From Fumia sp045615345 (GTDB taxonomy: Bacteria > Bacillota > Clostridia > Oscillospirales > Ruminococcaceae): 64,000 nt of DNA. Numbering within the stretch: position 1 is the stretch's first letter; each line of letters opens with the position of its first letter. Under the pieces are notes generated by a model. That model worked only from the letters and a program-made list of their open reading frames with translations. It had not been told where the DNA came from and did not search any database. Shown here piece by piece: positions 49,636-57,859 of this stretch. The stretch lies in the NCBI GenBank assembly GCA_045615345.1, contig JAZLER010000009.1, forward strand, positions 23,326 to 87,325, written 5' to 3'. Both the position numbers and the translations under genes were made by a program.

Positions 49636-50802
49636 ATGGCTTCGACAAAAGCAAAACGAAAAAATAAGTTTCTTTCTTTGTTCAAAGTTTCAAAACCGGG
49701 GGAAGATAAAGGAAAACAGAAGATGGATATGTCTTTCTTTTTCCTTGTTATAGTTTTGCTTTCAATCGGACTTGTAATGGTGTTTTCTGCAAGTTATGCG
49801 ACTTCACTCAATGAAACAGGAAGCAGTCTTACTATTGTTATAAAACAGCTTATTTTCGTTGTTCTGGGTGTAGTCGGAATGATAATCGTATCTTTTATAG
49901 ATTATCGTCTGTACAGAAAATTCAAGTGGCATATCTATTTTGTTGCGATTATACTTATGATAGCTGCTCTTGCTTTCCCGAACAGCACAGGTGCACGCCG
50001 CTGGATCTGGATAGGGCCTGTAAGTTTTCAGCCTTCTGAAATTATGAAGTTTGCGCTCACGGTTGTTTGTTCAAGCCTCGTTGCGCAGAATTATAAAAAG
50101 ATGAAAAATCTCCAATATGGTTTCTGGCCTTTTGTTATAGTTATAGGCCCTGTACTGGCGCTCTGTGTGGCACAGCGACATCTTTCTGCGACAATACTTA
50201 TGGCTTTGATTGCAGGTACAATCATTATTGTAGGTGGCGCAAGGGTAATCTGGTACCTTTTACCGGGAATCGGTGCTGGTGTTCTCGGACTTTTAGTACT
50301 GAAGCTTGCCGGATTTAACTATGCAGGTACGAGGTTTTCTGACTGGCTTGACCCACTTTCGGGTAATATCAGAGGTACAAAGTGGCAGACTGCTCAGTCA
50401 CTTTATGCAATAGGCTCGGGCGGACTTACGGGAGTGGGACTCGGAAATTCCACGCAGAAATATCTTTACCTTTCAGAACCACAGAATGACTTTATCTTTG
50501 CAATTGTATGCGAAGAACTTGGATTTTTGGGTGCGATGGTAATAATTTTGCTCTTTGTACTTCTTGTTTACTGCGGAATTTCTATTGCTTTAAAAGCTCC
50601 CGATAAATTCGGGTGTATGCTTGTAATAGGACTTACGGCACAGATAGGCATCCAGGCACTTTTAAACATTGCGGTTGTTACAAACTCTATTCCCAACACC
50701 GGTATCAGTCTGCCGTTTTTCAGCGCCGGCGGTACCGCACTTACGATGCAACTTATCCAGATGGGTGTAATACTGAATGTATCGAAGCATTGTCAGAAAT
50801 AA
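49636..50802 (+). CDS. ftsW: SEDS peptidoglycan polymerase FtsW
   Basis: 388 residues with a basic N-terminal tail (about 35 residues) before ten membrane segments. GLVMVFSAS, the SFQPSEIMKFA block, and ITGVGLGNSTQKY-type loop (LTGVGLGNSTQKYLYLSEPQNDFIFAI) are SEDS signatures, with the catalytic Asp in QNDFIF. It polymerises lipid II for septal wall with the PBP. Lies between mraY and murG; murD, normally beside mraY, is missing. RBS CGGAGGATAAACA. Confidence 0.95.
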   Translation: MASTKAKRKNKFLSLFKVSKPGEDKGKQKMDMSFFFLVIVLLSIGLVMVFSASYATSLNETGSSLTIVIKQLIFVVLGVVGMIIVSFIDYRLYRKFKWHIYFVAIILMIAALAFPNSTGARRWIWIGPVSFQPSEIMKFALTVVCSSLVAQNYKKMKNLQYGFWPFVIVIGPVLALCVAQRHLSATILMALIAGTIIIVGGARVIWYLLPGIGAGVLGLLVLKLAGFNYAGTRFSDWLDPLSGNIRGTKWQTAQSLYAIGSGGLTGVGLGNSTQKYLYLSEPQNDFIFAIVCEELGFLGAMVIILLFVLLVYCGISIALKAPDKFGCMLVIGLTAQIGIQALLNIAVVTNSIPNTGISLPFFSAGGTALTMQLIQMGVILNVSKHCQK

Positions 50803-50816
50803 AGGAGGAAATCTTG

Positions 50817-51941
50817 ATGAGAATACTGCTTGCAGGTGGTGGCACAGGCGGTCATATCAATCCCGCTATTTCGATAGCAAACGAGATAAAAGCTCATCAT
50901 CCCGATACTGAGTTTTTATTTGCTGCTACCCCTAATGGTATGGAAAACACATTGGTTCCCAAAGCGGGATATAATGTGGCTCATATCAAGGTTGCAGGCT
51001 TTAAAAGAAGTTTTTCACCTTCCGATATTATTCACAACTTCAGGTCTTTAGGATATCTTATGACAGCATCCGGGAGAGCCAAGAAAATTATCGAGGATTT
51101 TAAACCCGATGCAGTTATAGGTACAGGCGGATATTTAAGTGGTCCTGTACTGCTTGCGGCACAGAAAAAGAAAATCCCGACATTTATTCATGAGGCCAAT
51201 GCTTTCCCCGGAGTTACCACAAAGGCACTCTCAAAAAATGCCAGAGTAATTATGCTTGCTTTTCCCGAAGCAAAGAAGTTTCTTCCTGAGGGAAAAGAGT
51301 ATGAGATAGTAGGAATTCCCGTGCGCAGTGAGTTTATCACTACCTCGAAAGCCGAGGCGAGAAAAAAACTCGGACTTGACGATAATTTTACTATTTTGTC
51401 ATTTGGAGGAAGTCAGGGCGCGCGTAAAATAAATGAAATTGCTGCCGATATAATGGAGTGGCACTGTAAAAAAGATAAAATAAATCATATCCACGGATAT
51501 GGTAAGCACGGTAAGGACACTTTCCCTGAACTTCTCAAGGAAAAAAATATCGATACTAAAAAATTTCCGCGGATAGAAATAAAAGAGTATATCGACAATA
51601 TGCACCTTTATGTGGCAGCTGCCGATATAGTTATTTCAAGAGCGGGAGCGAGTACCATTATGGAACTTGAGGTGGCAGGAAAGCCATCAGTTCTGGTTCC
51701 TTATCCTTATGCTACCGAAAATCATCAGTATCATAACGCAAAGGCTTTGGCTGATGCGGATGCTTCTATTCTTATAGAAGAGAAAAATTATGACAGAGAA
51801 AAACTCATAGAGAAAATAAATGAGCTTTTTGAAAATCCTGAGCGATTAAAGGAACTTTCTCAGAATGCATCTTCTCTCGCGGTACTTGATACAAACGAAA
51901 GAATATATAATATAATTATGTCAAAACTTGACATAAACTGA
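50817..51941 (+). CDS. murG: Lipid II-forming GlcNAc transferase MurG
   Basis: 374 residues from ATG 50817, chosen because AAAGGAGG lies 9 bases upstream; longer in-frame starts lie inside ftsW. LLAGGGTGGHINPAISIA at the N-terminus, GTGGYLSGP, and the donor-binding SRAGASTIMEL near 270 and PYATENHQ near 295. It adds GlcNAc from UDP-GlcNAc to lipid I at the inner membrane face. Confidence 0.96.
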   Translation: MRILLAGGGTGGHINPAISIANEIKAHHPDTEFLFAATPNGMENTLVPKAGYNVAHIKVAGFKRSFSPSDIIHNFRSLGYLMTASGRAKKIIEDFKPDAVIGTGGYLSGPVLLAAQKKKIPTFIHEANAFPGVTTKALSKNARVIMLAFPEAKKFLPEGKEYEIVGIPVRSEFITTSKAEARKKLGLDDNFTILSFGGSQGARKINEIAADIMEWHCKKDKINHIHGYGKHGKDTFPELLKEKNIDTKKFPRIEIKEYIDNMHLYVAAADIVISRAGASTIMELEVAGKPSVLVPYPYATENHQYHNAKALADADASILIEEKNYDREKLIEKINELFENPERLKELSQNASSLAVLDTNERIYNIIMSKLDIN

Positions 51942-52027
51942 TATTTTTCGCATTTTAAAGACTTCACTTTTTCATTTTTGCAATCATAGTATGCGTTACT
52001 TTGATTTCGGAATGGGGGAGTGTCGTT

Positions 52028-53281
52028 TTGGAACGACTTATAATAACAGGCGGAAAACCTTTAAATGGTGAAATCAGTGTCCACGGAGCCAAAAACAGTT
52101 CACTTCCGCTTTTGGCCGCCACTGTTTTATGCAAAAATAAAACGGTACTACATAATTGTCCCGATTTATCAGATGTCGATGCCGCCTGCAGAATACTTGA
52201 ATGCTTAGGTTGTGTTACTGAAAGAAAGGGAAGTGCGGTTACAGTAAGTACCGACAGCATTGAAAACTGTGATGTGCCCGATTCACTTATGCGTGAAATG
52301 AGGTCATCTGTGGTTTTTTTAGGGCCGATTGCGGCAAGACTCGGTAAAGCTATGATTTCTTTTCCGGGTGGTTGTGAATTAGGCGCAAGACCGATTGATT
52401 TGCATCTTTCTTCATTGAGAAAACTCGGAATGGATATTAAAGAAATTCACGGAAAGCTTATCTGTTCTGCAGAAAAAGGATTGCACGGAACTTCGATAAA
52501 TCTTACTTTTCCGAGTGTGGGAGCAACCGAGAATATCATACTTGCAGCGGCACTTGCAAAAGGTGAAACTGTTATAAACAATGCAGCTCAGGAACCTGAA
52601 ATAATAGACCTTGCAAACTTTATAAACACCTGCGGCGGCAAGGTTTATGGTGCAGGAAAGAGTACTGTGGTAGTTGAGGGTGTTGATGAGCTTTCAGGCT
52701 GTGAACATAATGTTATACCCGACAGAATAGTAGCGACAACTTATCTTTGTTTTGCGGCGATAACTTCGGGTGAGGTGCTTGTAAATAACCTTTGTACCAA
52801 ACATATTGCAAGCATTCTTCCGCTTTTTGATGAGATGGGTTGCAAGGTTGTGGCAGAAGATAACAGAGTTTTTATAAAAGCGCCGTCAAGACTTAAATCT
52901 GTAAAGAATGTAATAACTATGCCGTATCCGGGCTTTCCGACTGATGCACAGGCACCTTTGATGGCGGTTGCCTCGGTATCAAATGGTACAGGAGTTTTTA
53001 TTGAAAATATATTTGAGAGCAGATATAAGCATGTGGGTGAACTTTTAAGAATGGGCGCAGACATAAAAGTCGCAGGTAAAGTGGCTGTTGTAAACGGAGT
53101 GAATTCGCTTTATGGCGCACCTGTGGTTGCCACTGATTTAAGAGGTGGTGCCTCGCTTGTTGCGGCAGGGCTTGCTGCCAATGGGATTACCGAGATAACC
53201 GATATCAGGCATATTGACCGCGGATATGAAAAAATAGAAGAGAATTTAAGGCTTTTAGGGGCTAATATAAAAAGAATTTAA
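52028..53281 (+). CDS. murA: UDP-GlcNAc 1-carboxyvinyltransferase MurA
   Basis: 417 residues from TTG 52028 (GGGGGAG 7 bases upstream); a TTG at 52001 precedes that SD and is not used. HGAKNSSLPLLAATVL carries the conserved Lys-Asn pair. The fosfomycin-target Cys is present in FPGGCELGARPIDLH near residue 116. VGATENIILAA and ATDLRGGASLVAAGLAA follow. It makes the first committed wall precursor. It sits after murG, as in many Clostridia. Confidence 0.95.
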   Translation: MERLIITGGKPLNGEISVHGAKNSSLPLLAATVLCKNKTVLHNCPDLSDVDAACRILECLGCVTERKGSAVTVSTDSIENCDVPDSLMREMRSSVVFLGPIAARLGKAMISFPGGCELGARPIDLHLSSLRKLGMDIKEIHGKLICSAEKGLHGTSINLTFPSVGATENIILAAALAKGETVINNAAQEPEIIDLANFINTCGGKVYGAGKSTVVVEGVDELSGCEHNVIPDRIVATTYLCFAAITSGEVLVNNLCTKHIASILPLFDEMGCKVVAEDNRVFIKAPSRLKSVKNVITMPYPGFPTDAQAPLMAVASVSNGTGVFIENIFESRYKHVGELLRMGADIKVAGKVAVVNGVNSLYGAPVVATDLRGGASLVAAGLAANGITEITDIRHIDRGYEKIEENLRLLGANIKRI

Positions 53282-53299
53282 AAGAAAGGATTGAAGACT

Positions 53300-54352
53300 G
53301 TGCCGGTAAAGAAAAAGACAAAAAAAGCAGTGGAAAAAGCACCTGTAAAAATCAGAAAACGCAGAAAAAAGGCGCGTTCTTCAGTAAGGCAGACTTCCGG
53401 GAGCGTAAGAAAATCACCATCCCGGAATGCTGTGGACCAGAAAACATTAAGGCGTGAGCAGATTGCAAAAACTCAGCGCGCACGCCGTAAAAAGAGAAAA
53501 CGCAATTATACACTTTATTACATTATACTTGCATTTTTCCTGGTTGTTGCCGGTGTTACCCTCTCACTGACGGTATTTTTCAACATTGAGAATATCAAAG
53601 TTGAGGGAAGTGCCGTGTACACTCTTGATAATGTGAATTCCGTTTTAGATGTAAAGACGGGAGATAATCTTTTAAGACTTAATACCAAAGCTATGGAAAG
53701 TAAGCTTTTGGAAGAGTTTGAAAAAGCGGATAAAGTTGAAGTGAAAAGAGCGTTTCCGACCACCTTACTTATACGCGTTGAAGATGGCAAGCCCACTACT
53801 CAGCTTTATTCCGGCAATATTTATTATGTATTGAGTAAAACAGGAAGAGTGCTCGAACACGCAGAGCAGAGTTTAGTGAATGTTCCTATAATTGTAGGAC
53901 CTGATGCTAAGGGTGCTGCCTTAGGCACTTATGTTTCACTTACCCTTGAAAATCAGGAAAGGGACTGGATAAAGATACTTTTGAGCGAAATTGAAAAAAG
54001 CGGACTAAATGATATTTCTGCCATTGATATTACCAATACAATTTCACTTAAAATTTATTATCAGAACCGTTTCCAGATAAATCTCGGTTCTTTGTCGGAA
54101 CTTGATACCAAACTTGCCATGGTGTATGAAGTTTTTGCAAGTGAAAATATCGGTATTGATGAAAGTGGTATCATTGATATCACAGACCCGGATAAGCTTT
54201 ATGTTGACAGTGATGCCGAGCTTGAACTGGCGGGACTTTTCTCCGAGGGTTGGGAATGGACAAACCCACATACCGAACCGCCCGTGGAGGAGATAACTGA
54301 GGAGGAAAACCCTCAGGAAGAAGATGAAAATCAAAGTGAGACTGCCGAATAA
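53300..54352 (+). CDS. ftsQ: Divisome protein FtsQ/DivIB
   Basis: 350 residues from GTG 53300, with AAAGGA 9 bases upstream; TTG 53291 would have no spacing. About 75 strongly basic residues (KIRKRRKKAR, RARRKKRKRN) precede a membrane span (YIILAFFLVVAGVTLSLTVFF). A POTRA domain follows (NIENIKVEGSAVYTLDNVN) and then the beta FtsQ domain. The last 40 residues are very acidic (EEITEEENPQEEDENQ). The position before ftsZ and the layout fit FtsQ. Starts 18 bases after murA. Confidence 0.9.
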   Translation: MPVKKKTKKAVEKAPVKIRKRRKKARSSVRQTSGSVRKSPSRNAVDQKTLRREQIAKTQRARRKKRKRNYTLYYIILAFFLVVAGVTLSLTVFFNIENIKVEGSAVYTLDNVNSVLDVKTGDNLLRLNTKAMESKLLEEFEKADKVEVKRAFPTTLLIRVEDGKPTTQLYSGNIYYVLSKTGRVLEHAEQSLVNVPIIVGPDAKGAALGTYVSLTLENQERDWIKILLSEIEKSGLNDISAIDITNTISLKIYYQNRFQINLGSLSELDTKLAMVYEVFASENIGIDESGIIDITDPDKLYVDSDAELELAGLFSEGWEWTNPHTEPPVEEITEEENPQEEDENQSETAE

Positions 54353-54403
54353 TTAAAAAAATGTAAAATTTAAAAAATATCTTGCAATAATTGATTTTTT
54401 CTC

Positions 54404-54432
54404 TTGAATTTTTAATTCAAGTCTGTTAGAAT
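54404..54432 (+). promoter_or_regulatory. Promoter for ftsZ
   Basis: TTGAAT (54404-54409), 17-base spacer, TAGAAT (54427-54432). The -35 box starts a small palindrome CTTGAAT-TTTTA-ATTCAAG. Confidence 0.7.
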
Positions 54433-54505
54433 ATTAGTATAGGCGTATTATATCCAATTTTATATAATAACAGTGAAAATTTTTTCACCTTAGGAGGACA
54501 AGCAC

Positions 54506-55645
54506 GTGAAGTTTACATTGGAAAGCGAAACACGCAGAAATACTGAAATTAAGGTAGTTGGTGTCGGCGGTGCTGGCGGAAATGCCGTTAACCGTATGAT
54601 TGCTGACGGAGTTAAAAATGTCGATTTTATTGCAATCAATACAGACAAGCAGGTTCTGGATGCTTCCAGAGCTGATTATAAAATTCAGATCGGTGAAAAA
54701 ATCTCTACCGGTCAGGGCGCAGGTGGTGACCCTGAAGTAGGCGCAAAAGCTGCTCAGGAAAGCCGTGAGGAAATTTCCAATGCACTCAAAGGCACACAGA
54801 TGATTTTCATTACTGCCGGTATGGGTGGCGGTACAGGTACAGGTGCTGCTCCTGTTGTTGCTGAAGTTGCAAAAGAACTCGGAATTCTCACAATCGGTGT
54901 TGTTACAAGACCTTTCAGCTATGAAGGCAGACGCCGTATGTCATACGCAGAAAAAGGTATCGAAGAACTTTCCAAAGTTGTTGACAGCCTTGTTGTTATC
55001 CCTAATGACCGTATCCGTCAGATTATTGATTCTAAAACTCCTATGACAAATGCTTTCCAGATGGTTGACAGCGTGCTTAAACAGAGTATTCAGAGTATCT
55101 CCGACCTTATCAATGTTCAGGGATTTGTAAACTTAGACTTTGCTGACCTCTGCACAGTTATGAGAGGTGCCGGTCTTGCGCATATGGGTGTTGGCTATGC
55201 TTCCGGTAAGGACAAGGCAGAAACAGCTGCAACAATGGCTATTTCCAGCCCCTTGCTCGAAACTTCCATCACAAACGCAAAAGCTGTTGTTATCAATGTT
55301 TGTGCATCTCCCGACTTGCTCTTTGATGATGCTGAATATGTTTCCACAATGATTCAGAAAGCTGTTCATCCAGATGCTGCTATCTTCTGGGGCCTTATCT
55401 TTGATGATACACTCAACGATGAAATCAAGGTTACTGTTATTGCAACAGGCTTTGATGAAGCTTACAAAGGTAAGGAATTGCTTTCCACTGACCAGAATCC
55501 TATTGGTGTTGAAAGCGATATCGATATTTTCACAAGTTTCTTTGATAATCCTTCTTCTGCTTCCGAAATTAAGGTTGAAGAATCCAAGAAGGAAGAAAAT
55601 GACGACGATGATTTTACCACAATTTTTGATATGATCAATAACTAA
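54506..55645 (+). CDS. ftsZ: Cell division GTPase FtsZ
   Basis: 379 residues, GTG start after TAGGAGGACAAGCAC. VVGVGGAGGNAVNRMI at the N-terminus and the tubulin signature GGGTGTGAAP near 108, with NTDKQVL and the T7 loop NVQGFVNLDFADL. A variable acidic linker (EESKKEENDDDD) leads to the C-terminal peptide FTTIFDMINN. It forms the division ring. It has its own promoter; ftsA is absent from the expected position before it. Confidence 0.97.
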   Translation: MKFTLESETRRNTEIKVVGVGGAGGNAVNRMIADGVKNVDFIAINTDKQVLDASRADYKIQIGEKISTGQGAGGDPEVGAKAAQESREEISNALKGTQMIFITAGMGGGTGTGAAPVVAEVAKELGILTIGVVTRPFSYEGRRRMSYAEKGIEELSKVVDSLVVIPNDRIRQIIDSKTPMTNAFQMVDSVLKQSIQSISDLINVQGFVNLDFADLCTVMRGAGLAHMGVGYASGKDKAETAATMAISSPLLETSITNAKAVVINVCASPDLLFDDAEYVSTMIQKAVHPDAAIFWGLIFDDTLNDEIKVTVIATGFDEAYKGKELLSTDQNPIGVESDIDIFTSFFDNPSSASEIKVEESKKEENDDDDFTTIFDMINN

Positions 55646-55649
55646 TCAA

Positions 55650-55693
55650 AACATATCCTTCCTTGTTATCTTGCGAGGGAGGATGTTTTTTTC
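55650..55693 (+). terminator. Terminator after ftsZ
   Basis: ACATATCCTTCCT / AGGGAGGATGT imperfect stem around GTTATCTTGCG-type loop, followed by TTTTTTT. Confidence 0.7.
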
Positions 55694-55708
55694 AGGAGGT
55701 TTTCCACT

Positions 55709-57595
55709 TTGTGCGGATTTGTAGGAATGTTTAATTATGATTTGGGGAATAACAATGAAACTTTGCTTACACAGATGTCAAATGCTATAAGACATCGTGG
55801 CCCCGATGATTCTCAGTATATAGTAAAAGACGGATTTTGTGTCGCTTTCAGACGCCTTTCGATTATTGACCTTGATAATGGCGCTCAGCCTTATACTTCT
55901 CCTGATGGCAGATTTGTTGCCGTTTTTAACGGGGAGATTTATAATTACAGAGATTTAAGACACCCTCTTATCGATGAGGGAATTGAATTTTTAACAAACT
56001 CTGAAATTGAAGTTATAGTCGCTTTATACCGCAAATATGGTGATGAATTTGTTACAATGCTCCGCGGTATGTATGCAATTATGATTTATGACAGTGTGGA
56101 AAAAACTGTTTTTGCAACCCGTGATATTTTCGGTATCAAACCCCTTTATTACAGAGTCACAGATAAAGGCGTAATGTTTTCTTCCGAAATGAAAGCGTTT
56201 ATTTTTGATGAAACAATGGGCGGTTTTAAGGTTGACGAAAGCTTGCTTCAGCATTACTTTACTTTCCAGTATATTCCCGAGCCCAAGACAATAACTCCTG
56301 AAATTAATGTGCTCGAAGCATCTCATTATCTCAAGATTACAGCAGACGGAAAAATTGAAGATAAAAAGTATTTTGATTTAAAATTTGCTACTCCTTCTGA
56401 GGAAAGTTTTGAGGCAAAAGCAGAAAGACTGCGTAAGGTTCTGACTGAATCTGTTGAGTACCATATGATAAGTGATGTTGAAGTCGGAACATTTTTGTCA
56501 AGTGGTATCGACTCGGCAATTGTCACCGCTATTTCAAGCAGATTAAACCCCGGAATCAAGGCTCTTACAGTAGGCTTTGATGTTGCTTCTTACAGCGAAA
56601 TTGACGATGCTTATGAGATTTCAAAGCATCTTAATGTTGACCACATTGTTTTGAAAGGCAATGTTGAGCAGTTCAAGGAAGCTTTTGAAAAAGTTGTCTG
56701 GCATCTTGACTCACCTGTTGCTGACCCTTCAACTGTTGCTATTTATATGATAGCAGGGGAGGCCGCAAAACATGTTAAGGTTATGCTTTCGGGAGAAGGT
56801 TCCGATGAACTTTTTGCAGGATATAAAACTTACAGGGATTCTTTGCTTGCAGGCAGATTTCAGGATGCATCTTCTTTTGTAAAAGGCGCTTGTAGAGGAC
56901 TTTCTAAAATAATTCCTGATGGCGTTAAAGGTAAAAATTTCCTTATGCGTGCAGGCGTTTCGCTTGAAGAAAGATATGTCGGAAATGCATTTTTATTTGA
57001 TGAAAAGAGCAAAAAATCTTTCCTTAAGACTTATAACCCCGGACAGTCGTTTACAGAGATTACAAAAGATGTCTATGATGAGGTTAAGGGTGCTGACCCG
57101 CTCATTAAAATGCAACATGTTGACCTTAATACATGGCTTAAAGGCGATATCCTTGTAAAGGGCGACAGACTCAGTATGGCTCATTCCCTTGAAGTTCGTG
57201 TGCCTTTCCTTGATAAAGAGGTGTTTAAGTTTGCATCGACTCTCAAGAATGAGGACAAGCTTGCTCACGGCACTACAAAATATCTTTTAAGATATGCTTT
57301 TAAGGATTATGTAAATCCCGAAACCTTTATGAGACCTAAACTGGGTTATCCCGTACCGGTAAGGGTGTGGCTTAAAAACGAGCTTTATGAGTGGGCGAGA
57401 GATATAATCTTAAGTTCAAAAGCTGAGGAATATATTGATACCAAGGCAGCTTTGAAACTCCTTGAAGACCATCGCTCGGGAAAAGCCGATAATTACAGAA
57501 AGCTCTGGTCGATTTTAGTATTTATAAAGTGGTACAACCTTTATATCGCAGATTCTGAAACTACAAAGCAAAGAATATTAAAAGGTGAACTTTAA
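55709..57595 (+). CDS. asnB: Asparagine synthase (glutamine-hydrolysing)
   Basis: 628 residues, TTG start (55709) after CAGGAGG, so that Cys2 becomes the N-terminal nucleophile (MCGFVGMF). Glutaminase domain about 1-220 with RHRGPDDSQ and NGEIYNYRDLR. Synthetase domain from about 240: PP-loop LSSGIDSAI and SGEGSDELFAGYKTY. It makes asparagine from aspartate and glutamine with ATP. Separated from ftsZ by a weak terminator. Confidence 0.95.
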   Translation: MCGFVGMFNYDLGNNNETLLTQMSNAIRHRGPDDSQYIVKDGFCVAFRRLSIIDLDNGAQPYTSPDGRFVAVFNGEIYNYRDLRHPLIDEGIEFLTNSEIEVIVALYRKYGDEFVTMLRGMYAIMIYDSVEKTVFATRDIFGIKPLYYRVTDKGVMFSSEMKAFIFDETMGGFKVDESLLQHYFTFQYIPEPKTITPEINVLEASHYLKITADGKIEDKKYFDLKFATPSEESFEAKAERLRKVLTESVEYHMISDVEVGTFLSSGIDSAIVTAISSRLNPGIKALTVGFDVASYSEIDDAYEISKHLNVDHIVLKGNVEQFKEAFEKVVWHLDSPVADPSTVAIYMIAGEAAKHVKVMLSGEGSDELFAGYKTYRDSLLAGRFQDASSFVKGACRGLSKIIPDGVKGKNFLMRAGVSLEERYVGNAFLFDEKSKKSFLKTYNPGQSFTEITKDVYDEVKGADPLIKMQHVDLNTWLKGDILVKGDRLSMAHSLEVRVPFLDKEVFKFASTLKNEDKLAHGTTKYLLRYAFKDYVNPETFMRPKLGYPVPVRVWLKNELYEWARDIILSSKAEEYIDTKAALKLLEDHRSGKADNYRKLWSILVFIKWYNLYIADSETTKQRILKGEL

Positions 57596-57600
57596 TTGTG

Positions 57601-57629
57601 AAAAGGGACGGAAAACCGTCCCTTTTTTT
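57601..57629 (+). terminator. Terminator after asnB
   Basis: AAAAGGGACGG-AAAA-CCGTCCCTTTTTTT perfect stem. Same AAAAGGGAC arm as at 38497. Confidence 0.93.
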
Positions 57630-57664
57630 GTGTATTTTTAAGGTCCCGTTCAGTGCTTAAATCA

Positions 57665-57693
57665 TTGACTTTTTCGGGAAAATATGTTAAATT
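57665..57693 (+). promoter_or_regulatory. Possible promoter for the giant secreted protein
   Basis: TTGACT (57665-57670), 17-base spacer, TAAATT (57688-57693). A second -10-like TATAAT at 57760-57765 has no clear -35. The rest of the 264-base gap is AT-rich with no recognisable structure. Confidence 0.4.
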
Positions 57694-57859
57694 TTAATAT
57701 AGGAGTAGTTTGCGCTTTTGTAATTTGTGATTATTTACAACTGTTGCTGCAAACTCTTGTATAATATATATAAAACTAAAGATATCCGGCAGAATATATG
57801 TAAATTCATCTGTCACTTTTTGTCTTTATTTTTATCAGAATCAGAAAAGGAGTAAAAAA

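Noticed and set aside
50613..50816. Long upstream start of MurG
   Set aside because: This stretch is inside ftsW in another frame; the MurG N-terminal motif begins at 50817 behind AAAGGAGG.
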